Assembly: GCA_002813285.1 (NCBI GenBank)
Contig: PHTZ01000001.1
Coordinates: 434,001 to 498,000 of the forward strand
DNA from: Flavobacteriaceae bacterium MAR_2009_75
Lineage (GTDB): Bacteria; Bacteroidota; Bacteroidia; Flavobacteriales; Flavobacteriaceae
Direction: 5' to 3'
Length of the DNA stretch: 64,000 bases
Below, piece after piece: positions 8,114-17,319 of the stretch (the first letter of the stretch is position 1; each line of letters starts with the position of its first letter). A program made the position numbers and the translations under genes. Under the pieces are notes generated by a model. That model was not told where the DNA came from. It made no database searches and was given only the letters and a program-made list of their open reading frames with translations.

Positions 8114-11100
8114 CTAGTTATTGATTAACAGCTTTAATGTAACAACGTCGCCCTGACTCATTAAAATTCTAATAAAATACAAACCATCAGGCAAAGTGTC
8201 AACTGAGATTTGATATGAATCACCCACGGTTACAATATCCTCGGTACTATAAGAACTTATCATTTTACCTTGCTGATCATGTAAGTTGATACCTGTCATA
8301 ATCATATCTTCTGGCTGATTTATCAATCTAAATACCGCGGTACCATTGGTCACCGGATTTTTCTCTACTACGATACCCATTTTCTGACCCTCTCCAACTT
8401 CTAGCACTATAATGGTTACTGAAGAAGTGTTTTGGTTACCTCCGTTATCGGTTACCGTTAATTCAACTTCGTAAGTACCTGTATTTATAAAAGTGTGTAC
8501 TGGATCTATCTCAGTGGAAGTTGTTCCATCTTTAAAGTCCCATATCTGGGAGGTAACCTCTCCAACGGAATTGCTTCCGGTAAACGTCACCTCAAGGGGT
8601 ACATCACCCTCCACCGGAGAAGCTTCGGCTACGGCCAAAAGACCATTTTCTGGAATAACCGTAACTTTTACTTGATCGGAAGCAGTTTCACCTTCATCAT
8701 CGGTAACCGTTAAAGTAAATTCATATACCCCGGCCGCCATTTCACTTATCGATAATTCTGAAGTGTTATCTCCACTAAGAGTAGCTGAAGGCCCATTTAC
8801 CTGAATCCAAGTAAATGACACTTCTCCACCATCAGGGTCTGACCCTGAGCCGTTGAGCGTTATACTGTTTTGTGGTAAATTAATTACTGTATCTTCACCA
8901 GCATTAACGATAGGAGCTTTAGTGTTACCTGTACCTGTGGCCTCATTAACGGTTATAGTAACTTCATCAAAAGCAATATAGCCTTCTTCATCAGTTACGG
9001 ATAACCTAAATATATATGAACCTTCAACCAAATTTTCAAGAACTAGAGTAGCGGTTGTTTCGCCATTCATTGTGATTCCGTCAGGACCATTTTCCTTTGT
9101 CCATAGATATGATTGTATTTCACCATTCGGGTCGTTTCCGGAACCATTAATAGTGACGCTATTATCTGGTAGCGTAATTATTTGATTGACACCAGCACTA
9201 GCTATTGGGCGATACGTATTAGGTAGAGAAGTGGTGTTTTCGTAAATTCTTGGAATAAAGTCAACAGTCCAACCATTAGATACCACATCTAAATCGCCAT
9301 CATTATCAATATCGACAACACGTGCTCCATCATGATGTTCGTACCCTAACGCACCATCATCGAGAACATGTTGAACGAACTCTCCAGAATTACATAAATC
9401 ATTTTCGAAAGCTAGGAGACGTTTGGCTCCTTTCCATTCTCCTACTACAATATCTTTATCTCCATCAAAGTCTATATCAATTGCAAAAACGCTCAAACTC
9501 CCCCTAACATTAGTACTTATAACATTTCTTATCCAGGGGTCAGTAGGGTCGGAAGGGGTATCAAACCACGAGAGCTCTAAACTACCTGCTGATCCTAATT
9601 GGCCAACAACCGCATCAAGATCTCCGTCTCTATCAAAATCCGCTAATTGGGATCTATCGACCGTTGTTGGATAGGTTATACCTGTGTTAAAAGTTTCCCA
9701 ATCTCCGTTTCCATTATTTCGCAACCAGTTGACACCTTGAAAGAGGTCTAAATCTCCATCACCGTCAATATCACCAGCCTGAATATCCTCACCAGAACTA
9801 TCATCACTAATATCAACCAAACTCCACGTTTCTGTTGTGATGTTGTTTTTGGCAGGTGGCGTTAACATTTGTACGGGCGAACCTGTAGATTCACCCCCGT
9901 TCCAATTGATTGCCATTTGATATGGACCATTTACATCAAAAATACCCCCAGCAAGTCCAGCAACGAAAGGCTCATGATAAGTAGAATCTCCTGCAGGAAT
10001 GTTGTTGAACACAGTAAAATTACCTTTACCATCATTTTGCGCCCAAACTAACTGTACACTCTCGTATACATCGGGAGATGGACCTAATGTTGTTCCTAAC
10101 AAATCCATGTCGCCATCATTATCAAAATCATAAACATGGGCCACATTACCAAAACCTTCACCAATTATATTCTTTTGCCAATCTCCTGAGGCCGAACCAG
10201 GGTTTTTGTACCACCATCCGCCTGTTACAATATCTTTCAAACCATCACCATCTAAATCGTAATTTGCAAAAGTATATACTGCAACATATTCATTTTCTTC
10301 AAGTTCATGAACCGTCCAAGATTCTGGAAAATCAGTTTCGTTACAGCTCAATTCTTCTATTACATTTACAGTAATTTCATCAAAAACTCCGGTACCAGTG
10401 TGATCAGGATTAAATAGCTCTATTTTAATGGTATGACTTCCTAAGCTTAAATCTTCAATAGTTATTGGATCATAACTATAGTAAGGTCCAATCATTACAT
10501 CATCTACATAATAATGTACATGGGTATTATCTCGACCTATTTCCCAGTCGCTAATGGCAAAAGCCACATTAAAAGTGGAGTTGACTTCTGAATTCTGTGC
10601 GGGCGAAACAATATGAATTGATGGAATCGCATCAAAACTACTTGAATCCAGTATTTCTATAGCGGAGATTTTAGCATCGCCTTCCAATGATTCAAAAGAT
10701 ATTGACACGCTACCATCCGATACCTTTACATCATTTACATCCTTTATTAAAACTGTTGCTACACCTGCTTCGGCAGCAATATCAAAATTTGAAAGGACTT
10801 GAGCACCTTCAATCTGCACATTAAAAATTCGATTTCCTACACCTCCAGGTGTACTTCCCACACCATGATATAACTCTGCAAAATGTAATCTTACATCAAA
10901 TGTTCCATTCCCTTCTACAGGAATCTCATAAGACATATCCCCAAATCTCTCGGTAACGTAAATTTCATCATTATCGGTCCCTTCAATATCAATATTTCTA
11001 GAATAGGTATTGCCCCCGGAAAAATATTGATCTTCCTCATAAATTTCTCCATTTATTATAAGTTGAGGACCCCCAGTATTAATTCTTATCGGATTTATGG

Positions 11101-13831
11101 TTCCCAACTCGTAACTATCCGCTACAATCTTTAGGCCAGCCTCATTCTCAACATTACTAATGTTTAATTCATAAATAGTTCCACCTGATATTGACGAAAC
11201 AGTTAACAGAACCGTTCTCTTGTCTGATTGCAAAATAGCCGAGGAAACTGTGACACCATTGGTAATGGAATAGTTAGAAATATTCTCGGCACTAGTTTGT
11301 GAGACATATTCGGAAAACTCAACGCTTATCTGAGTAGATGTATTAGAAACAACTTCATTTACCAAAGGAGGAGAATTATCCATTGATACTCCATCTCCTA
11401 GAAATTCAATATAATTTAAATTGAATATATCTGATTGGCCTGAGCTACTTTTAAAAACAAAGTACAAATCATTTTTACCTCCTGGATCAGTAAAAGAAGA
11501 CTCGACATCAGTCCACATATTACTACCACCAGTTGATGGAATGTCGGTTGTTACTATTAAAGCTCCAGTAGCAGAACCATTTCTAAGCTCAATTGAACCT
11601 CCGGCCGCAGTTGAGGAAACTCTATATCTTACCCCAGTAATATTTTCAAGATTACGTCCCTCAAAAACGATAAAGCCATTATTGTCTACCCTAATAACAC
11701 CTGTACCGCCCCCAGCAGAGTCGTTGTTCTCAATTATTTCTGTACCATTTTGACTGTCAAAAAACTCCGCCTCTTTCTTTTTTGGGTGTAATAAAATTTG
11801 ATCAAAAGAAGTCAGGTTACCGGAATCTGTGTAGTTTGACCCCAAAACATAATAAATATCCATGCCTCCGTAAATATCATGACCATCATAAAACAGCGTT
11901 GTTGATTGAGGGCACCCATTCAATGTTAAATCATCATGAAAGTGATTCAAGTGTCCCAAAGAAGGTACTATCTTAACATCATTACAATTAATGCCACCAT
12001 TAGTAGTACTTCCATCTTGCGCATCTAAAACCTCTAAATCAATTTCAATGTCGTCTCCCCAACCGACTAACCCTCCATCCGGTGGAGAATTAAAAGAAAA
12101 AGTCGCAGGGTTATTGCCAGCGTATATCGTCACCACTTTAACGCCAAGACCACCATTACCGTCTCTGACCCTAAGTCTCGCTTGATATGTTCCCTCCACA
12201 GTAAAAGTGTGACTCGTATTTTCTTGGCTTGAATCGACAATGTCATCTGACTGAAAATCCCATTCATATATTAAAGGGGAATCACCATCAGGATCAGTTG
12301 TTCCTTCTGAAGAAAAATTAACTGTAAGCGGTATAGCCCCACTAGTAACATCAGTACTTATCGAAACAATAGGTGAGGAATTAGAAACTACCCCAGTGTA
12401 GTCAACACGTATCAACTTACCAGTACCCACATTACCAGGGCAACATCCTGCTCCATATTGCAATAGATACATATGACCATCGGGGCCAAACTCCATATCT
12501 ATAAACCCATCTTTGGATTGGGCAAATACCGAAGGGGCCAATTGTTCATTAGACTGAACAACCCCATTAGAATCCATCTCGACCGCCCAAATTTTACTTG
12601 TATTAAAATCGTAATAGAAAAGCAAGCCATCAAACTCGGCAGGCATCCGTTGTTGGTCATCTAAAGCCTGGTTATAAAAATAACGGGGACCCGAAAAAAT
12701 TGACCATGTATTACCATTTTCACGTTTAAATTCAAGCCATGATGGATTGGCTACCGGCAAGTTCTCAACTCCCGTATTCCATGTTGAAATATTCTTAGGA
12801 GAATTTGGGTTATTATAATAAGTCGGTGAAGCATAATTTATTTGGTAGGCCTCATTCTTACCAGAGAAATAGGGCCAGCCATAGTTCCCCGCTGTTTTTG
12901 TCAAATTCATTTCGTCTAACCCTATCGGGCCTTCTGGCCCAGAATTATTAGCATCGGGTCCTACATCACCCCAAAAGATCCAGTCAGTATCTTCTTTATC
13001 AACATACATTCTATATGGGTTACGTGCTCCCATGACATAAATTTCGGGACGTGTATTACTTGTTCCTGATGGAAATAAATTCCCATTTGGAATAGTGTAT
13101 GTTCCATTTGGCTGTGGAGTTATTCTCAATATTTTCCCTCTTAAATCATTTGTGTTTGAAGATGACTTTTCAGCGCTCCAATAAATATTGTTTTCATATA
13201 ATGCAGAATAGTCAGTGTGTTGCGAATTGTCACCTGTTGCGATGTATAAATTTCCTTGAGAATCAAAAGCCATATCGCCCCCACTGTGGCAACAAGTTGC
13301 TCGTTGGCTAGGCCAATCTAAAACGATAACTTCCGAGCTAATATCCAACACATCACCATTCATTGTAAATCTTGAAACTCGATTGACCGAGGATGATTCG
13401 GGAGAATAATGCAGGTAAATATAATTATTAACTAAGAAATTAGGGTCGAAAGCAATACCCAACAAACCATCTTCAAGTTCATGAAAAACAGGTATATTAC
13501 CCGCTGAAACTAAGCTCTGATTTGAAGTTTTGTAAATTAATATTTCACCGTATCTATCCAACAAAAAAATTCTACCATCAGGTGCGATTGACATTGTTGT
13601 AGTATTTGCCAAACCAGATGCTAACTCTACACGTTGAAAATCATCAGGCAATTGCGCCAAAATATTTTTCGGTGATATAATAAAAGATAATAACAAAAAT
13701 AAGAAAAGAGGCTTGAAACTTTTTATAAACTCTGCGCAATACCCGAAGTTTTCTGGTAATCTAATGTGATTTGTATCTTGAAGAAAGTAGAATAGCAACT
13801 TATAAGTTTTTTTCATAACGTAATTAATCAA
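8114..13831 (-). CDS. Giant secreted multidomain protein: sugar dehydrogenase-like propeller, PKD, malectin, FG-GAP, T9SS tail
   Basis: A 1,905-residue protein, probably exported and anchored or released by type IX secretion. Domains in order: a glucose/sorbosone dehydrogenase-like beta-propeller (about 60-475); PKD (480-565); a CBM6-like region (680-800); an SbsA-like Ig domain (815-905); malectin-like (915-1075); another Ig-like region (1068-1170); FG-GAP/VCBS repeats with DLDGDGLKD-type Ca sites (1190-1530); three PKD/REJ domains (1540-1810); and a C-terminal T9SS sorting domain (1820-1905). The hydrophobic signal core (LFLFLLLSF) is preceded by about 40 residues; a start at 13816 (MKKTYKL) is equally possible. 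Its position inside the polysaccharide locus suggests binding or oxidising sugar at the cell surface, but the activity is unproven. Confidence 0.88.
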   Translation of the reverse strand: MINYVMKKTYKLLFYFLQDTNHIRLPENFGYCAEFIKSFKPLFLFLLLSFIISPKNILAQLPDDFQRVELASGLANTTTMSIAPDGRIFLLDRYGEILIYKTSNQSLVSAGNIPVFHELEDGLLGIAFDPNFLVNNYIYLHYSPESSSVNRVSRFTMNGDVLDISSEVIVLDWPSQRATCCHSGGDMAFDSQGNLYIATGDNSQHTDYSALYENNIYWSAEKSSSNTNDLRGKILRITPQPNGTYTIPNGNLFPSGTSNTRPEIYVMGARNPYRMYVDKEDTDWIFWGDVGPDANNSGPEGPIGLDEMNLTKTAGNYGWPYFSGKNEAYQINYASPTYYNNPNSPKNISTWNTGVENLPVANPSWLEFKRENGNTWSIFSGPRYFYNQALDDQQRMPAEFDGLLFYYDFNTSKIWAVEMDSNGVVQSNEQLAPSVFAQSKDGFIDMEFGPDGHMYLLQYGAGCCPGNVGTGKLIRVDYTGVVSNSSPIVSISTDVTSGAIPLTVNFSSEGTTDPDGDSPLIYEWDFQSDDIVDSSQENTSHTFTVEGTYQARLRVRDGNGGLGVKVVTIYAGNNPATFSFNSPPDGGLVGWGDDIEIDLEVLDAQDGSTTNGGINCNDVKIVPSLGHLNHFHDDLTLNGCPQSTTLFYDGHDIYGGMDIYYVLGSNYTDSGNLTSFDQILLHPKKKEAEFFDSQNGTEIIENNDSAGGGTGVIRVDNNGFIVFEGRNLENITGVRYRVSSTAAGGSIELRNGSATGALIVTTDIPSTGGSNMWTDVESSFTDPGGKNDLYFVFKSSSGQSDIFNLNYIEFLGDGVSMDNSPPLVNEVVSNTSTQISVEFSEYVSQTSAENISNYSITNGVTVSSAILQSDKRTVLLTVSSISGGTIYELNISNVENEAGLKIVADSYELGTINPIRINTGGPQLIINGEIYEEDQYFSGGNTYSRNIDIEGTDNDEIYVTERFGDMSYEIPVEGNGTFDVRLHFAELYHGVGSTPGGVGNRIFNVQIEGAQVLSNFDIAAEAGVATVLIKDVNDVKVSDGSVSISFESLEGDAKISAIEILDSSSFDAIPSIHIVSPAQNSEVNSTFNVAFAISDWEIGRDNTHVHYYVDDVMIGPYYSYDPITIEDLSLGSHTIKIELFNPDHTGTGVFDEITVNVIEELSCNETDFPESWTVHELEENEYVAVYTFANYDLDGDGLKDIVTGGWWYKNPGSASGDWQKNIIGEGFGNVAHVYDFDNDGDMDLLGTTLGPSPDVYESVQLVWAQNDGKGNFTVFNNIPAGDSTYHEPFVAGLAGGIFDVNGPYQMAINWNGGESTGSPVQMLTPPAKNNITTETWSLVDISDDSSGEDIQAGDIDGDGDLDLFQGVNWLRNNGNGDWETFNTGITYPTTVDRSQLADFDRDGDLDAVVGQLGSAGSLELSWFDTPSDPTDPWIRNVISTNVRGSLSVFAIDIDFDGDKDIVVGEWKGAKRLLAFENDLCNSGEFVQHVLDDGALGYEHHDGARVVDIDNDGDLDVVSNGWTVDFIPRIYENTTSLPNTYRPIASAGVNQIITLPDNSVTINGSGNDPNGEIQSYLWTKENGPDGITMNGETTATLVLENLVEGSYIFRLSVTDEEGYIAFDEVTITVNEATGTGNTKAPIVNAGEDTVINLPQNSITLNGSGSDPDGGEVSFTWIQVNGPSATLSGDNTSELSISEMAAGVYEFTLTVTDDEGETASDQVKVTVIPENGLLAVAEASPVEGDVPLEVTFTGSNSVGEVTSQIWDFKDGTTSTEIDPVHTFINTGTYEVELTVTDNGGNQNTSSVTIIVLEVGEGQKMGIVVEKNPVTNGTAVFRLINQPEDMIMTGINLHDQQGKMISSYSTEDIVTVGDSYQISVDTLPDGLYFIRILMSQGDVVTLKLLINN

Positions 13832-14121
13832 ATTAACTTTGATTTAGTGTTCTCTAAGATAGTTTATAAACAATTCTACAAATTAATACCCTACCATTTT
13901 TCGTTAAAAACAATTTCAACATCGACCAAATGCCCTAACATCTAATCACGCTACCCTTAAAATCAGGTAGAGATACCGTCAATTAATGAAGGGGCTTTTT
14001 TTAAGGGGGGGGAAGACTATTCTACTTCAAATATAAATTCAATTTATATTGGAATAATTTAGAAATTACCAGATTAAATTTGCTCAAGTAACTAAGAGAA
14101 ATCTTTTTATAAAATTCCGAA
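13832..14121. other. Gap with 8-base G-tract and a possible -7 box
   Basis: Between the wzc stop and the giant-protein start. On the minus strand, TATATTTG (14028-14035) matches the Bacteroidota -7 consensus TAnnTTTG, but no TTG lies at the right distance upstream. A run of eight G (14005-14012, C on the transcribed minus strand) falls just inside the predicted leader. No ORF is seen. Confidence 0.4.
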
Positions 14122-16503
14122 TTAAAACTTCCACCATTTTTTTTGAGTCTTGCCATAGCCATAACCATATTTACCACCATAACCAAGATTAGATGTTTCA
14201 ACATCGTTCACAACAAAAGACAATCCTTTTATCTTACCTTCTTGTTGAAGTTTAATTGGGTAATCTATAGCTCGTGTTTCAGTTACTCCAGCTCTTGTAA
14301 CATAGATTAATAAGTTAGCATATTCACTAATAAGAAGTGTGTCAGTAACTACCATTAAAGGAGCGGTATCAACGATAATATAATTATAATTGTCAGCAAC
14401 TTCATTAAAGAGGTCTTTCATCCTCGGACTCATAAGTAGCTCTGCCGGATTCGGAGGAATTCTACCAGAATAAATGACATCAATTGTATTTTGATGAACC
14501 AACATAGGGTTTACGATATCTTTAACTTCAAGAGTATTATCGTACAAGTATTCTGTAAGACCTGCATCTTTGTTTCTACTAGGCTTTGACATTTTATCTA
14601 CATTATTACCAGTAAAAAACGTGTATAGTTTAGGGTTTCGAATATCAGCTCCTATTAATAACACTTTTTTATTTGTACTAGCTGTAATCATCGATAAATT
14701 AGTAGAAAGAAAGGTTTTTCCTTCGCCAGGAACGCTTGACGTCACGAATATAATATTTCCTCTGTCATTAGCAGATTTTTTAGTTTTAATAATATAATCC
14801 AAGTTAGTTCTAATAATACGCAAAGATTCTGCTAAAATTGAACGGTCTTCTTTAACAACTACCCTATCATCTTTTTTGGATAATTTTGGTAATTCGCCTA
14901 ATATAGGAATATCTCTAACTAAATTCTCTAGGGAATTCATATTATGAACCTTGTTATCCACTAAGTCTTTAATATAAATAATAGAAAAGGGAATTGAAAG
15001 GCCCAATATAAATGAAGCCAAGTAAATTAGAGTTTTTTTTGGTGAGACTGGTAATGGACTTAAACTATATGCCCTATCAATGACCTTAGACTTAGGTGAA
15101 CTTGATGCCGCAGTAATCTGTGCTTCCTCTCTCTTTTGAAGCAAATAAAGATATAAAGATTCTGTAGTTTGCTGTTGTCGGGTTATATCGCGAAGAGCTC
15201 TTTCATTTGCGGGAGAAGAATATATTTTTGAATTAAACCTTGCTTGTTGCCCACTTAGAGAGTTTACAGTCATGCCGAGATTATTTACGGTGCTACTCAA
15301 ACTAGACTGCATACTCCTTTTCAACCCTTCTATCTGTTGATCAAGGTTAACAATAACCGGATTCTTTTCGTTTGAGCTTTTAAGCAACCGCCGTCTTTCT
15401 AAAACGAGTTGGTTATACCTATCGGTTGTACTAGAAATAGTAGGGTCAGAAAGACCTAAATTTGTGGGCAAAACTTCAAAACTACCTTGTTGCTGCACAA
15501 TCTCTTGCATAGATGCAGCCATGTTCAACTGATTTCTCGCATTTGCCAATTCTTGTTGATTAGCTACACCCACATTTAAATTTACGTTAGCCTCAGCTTG
15601 AATATCGGTAACTCCCTTTTCCGTTTTGAAATCTTGAGCCGACTGATCAACACTAGATAAGTCTGAAGCTATATTTGAAATTCTTTCATCTATAAAATTA
15701 GAAGTTCTATCTGCAATTATTTGCTTGTCCTGAATGGCATTCTGATTATAAACTCGAACCAAAGCATCTAAAATATTCGTAGCCTTTTCCTTGATAGGGT
15801 CCTCTAAACTTAAATTAACAATATTTGAGAACTCCCCAGGGTTCGTAACCAATATTTTTGTTCTATATTCTTGAGCTACCTCTTCAATGGGCCTTACGGA
15901 AACCCTCAATTTTTCCTCTTTATACTTTTCAAAGACCCCTACGTTGGGAGTTACAACAATATCACCTAAGGGAGTTGGTATATTTTTACCAAAAGCGTAA
16001 ACTTCCATAGGTTTATCCTCTTCTTCCGAGTAACCAAATGTTGTAGAAGATGAAATAGTTATGAAAAATTCAAAATTGGATCTATTAACCGTAGAGTCTG
16101 CAGCTATGAAACTTAAATTAACAGGAGGATTTTTGTATAATTCGGTTTCTTTTATATTACCCTGAACCAAAATTTTAGTATTAAGGTTCAGTTCCCTAAC
16201 TACAGCTATAAAATTAGAGCGAGAATTCACTATACGAAGCTCATCTTCAACCTTATTTTTCCCCCCTCCCAAAATAGAGATATCTTGAAAGACATCAAGC
16301 TCCGATCCAGAGGTCTTTTCCTCTAGAATTTGGATTTGAGTTTGCACGGCATATTTCGGCGTTGCATATCTAATGTATACAAATGCCGTTAAATAAGCTA
16401 TGAATATAGAAAAAACGAACCACTTCCAGTGTTTTGTATAGGCACTAATAGAATCTTTTAAATTGCCCCCATTTAATGCTGCTTCTTGGGAATTTTCACT
16501 CAT
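14122..16503 (-). CDS. wzc: Polysaccharide co-polymerase / tyrosine autokinase (Wzc-like)
   Basis: Inner-membrane protein that controls chain length and export of the polymer and phosphorylates its own tyrosine tail. It has an N-terminal Wzz domain with a first membrane helix (about 30-50), a long periplasmic coiled-coil region, a second helix (about 491-511) and a cytoplasmic BY-kinase. The kinase shows Walker A SVPGEGKT near 591, Walker A' VLLIGADIRNPK and Walker B YIIVDTAP near 706. The C-terminus has five tyrosines within about ten residues (GYGGKYGYGYG), the expected autophosphorylation cluster. It lies 1 bp downstream of wza in the same operon. The opposing phosphatase is probably the PHP protein at 7290-8030. 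Confidence 0.95.
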   Translation of the reverse strand: MSENSQEAALNGGNLKDSISAYTKHWKWFVFSIFIAYLTAFVYIRYATPKYAVQTQIQILEEKTSGSELDVFQDISILGGGKNKVEDELRIVNSRSNFIAVVRELNLNTKILVQGNIKETELYKNPPVNLSFIAADSTVNRSNFEFFITISSSTTFGYSEEEDKPMEVYAFGKNIPTPLGDIVVTPNVGVFEKYKEEKLRVSVRPIEEVAQEYRTKILVTNPGEFSNIVNLSLEDPIKEKATNILDALVRVYNQNAIQDKQIIADRTSNFIDERISNIASDLSSVDQSAQDFKTEKGVTDIQAEANVNLNVGVANQQELANARNQLNMAASMQEIVQQQGSFEVLPTNLGLSDPTISSTTDRYNQLVLERRRLLKSSNEKNPVIVNLDQQIEGLKRSMQSSLSSTVNNLGMTVNSLSGQQARFNSKIYSSPANERALRDITRQQQTTESLYLYLLQKREEAQITAASSSPKSKVIDRAYSLSPLPVSPKKTLIYLASFILGLSIPFSIIYIKDLVDNKVHNMNSLENLVRDIPILGELPKLSKKDDRVVVKEDRSILAESLRIIRTNLDYIIKTKKSANDRGNIIFVTSSVPGEGKTFLSTNLSMITASTNKKVLLIGADIRNPKLYTFFTGNNVDKMSKPSRNKDAGLTEYLYDNTLEVKDIVNPMLVHQNTIDVIYSGRIPPNPAELLMSPRMKDLFNEVADNYNYIIVDTAPLMVVTDTLLISEYANLLIYVTRAGVTETRAIDYPIKLQQEGKIKGLSFVVNDVETSNLGYGGKYGYGYGKTQKKWWKF

Positions 16504-16504
16504 A

Positions 16505-17305
16505 TCAATTTCTTGTAATTAATAATACTGTAGAAGTGATAAGTAATGAAGCTACAGAAACATAAATAGATGCTCTATTGTCAAGTGCCGAAGTTTTTAT
16601 TGCAGAGTTATTTGGCTCAACATATACTACGTCATTTTGAGTCAAATAATAAACCGGTGAGCTCAAGGCATCCTTATTGGTTAAATTCACTCGGGTATAG
16701 ACTTTAGTCCCATCAAAGTCACGGATTACCATTACATTTTCACGAATCCCCTTGATAGTCAAATCACCAGCCAGACCCAAAGCCTCTAATACTGTGATCC
16801 TTTCTCCGTTAACTGGATATGTACCAGGTCTATTAACCTCTCCCAAAACAGTTACACTAAAGTTTCTCAATCGAATATTGATTATTGGTTCTTTAAGATA
16901 GTCGGACAACTTGTCTCTTAAAAGCACCCTTACTTCCTCTGAGGATAAACCTGCTATCTTCAATTTTCCTATAACAGGAAAATCTATTTCCCCATCCTTA
17001 TCTATCAAATAATCTACTTGTTCTGGTCTTAATCCTCCTTCGGATCCACCTCTAAATAAATTAAATGGTGCACTTGCCTCACTATCTAGAGTAGAGACAT
17101 AAATACTCACCAAGTCATCTACTTTAAATTTTGGTGTAAAACTATTTTTATCAACTAGAGTTTCAAAATCTCCAGTATTCTGAAAGTACACGACTTCCTT
17201 TCTTGATGCACAGGAGGTCAAAATAAGTGCGGTCAAAGTTAAGATTGTATAAAAGTGATTTCGAGTTGTATTAAATTTAAACATAAGTGAAAATTTTTGG
17301 TGCAA
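16505..17305 (-). CDS. wza: Outer-membrane polysaccharide export lipoprotein (Wza-like)
   Basis: Forms the periplasm-spanning export channel partner of Wzc. A lipoprotein signal ends in LILTSC (Cys32 counted from the first Met), followed by a polysaccharide-export domain and SLBB-type repeats (for example VTVLGEVNRPGTYPVNG). A C-terminal hydrophobic segment near 245-263 is unlike the amphipathic helix of E. coli Wza but is common in Bacteroidota versions. Start may be Met8 (17284), which gives a more normal signal peptide. It lies between the dehydratase and wzc genes with 1-14 bp spacing, so all are one transcript. Confidence 0.93.
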   Translation of the reverse strand: MHQKFSLMFKFNTTRNHFYTILTLTALILTSCASRKEVVYFQNTGDFETLVDKNSFTPKFKVDDLVSIYVSTLDSEASAPFNLFRGGSEGGLRPEQVDYLIDKDGEIDFPVIGKLKIAGLSSEEVRVLLRDKLSDYLKEPIINIRLRNFSVTVLGEVNRPGTYPVNGERITVLEALGLAGDLTIKGIRENVMVIRDFDGTKVYTRVNLTNKDALSSPVYYLTQNDVVYVEPNNSAIKTSALDNRASIYVSVASLLITSTVLLITRN

Positions 17306-17319
17306 TGATAGTGAAAAAA

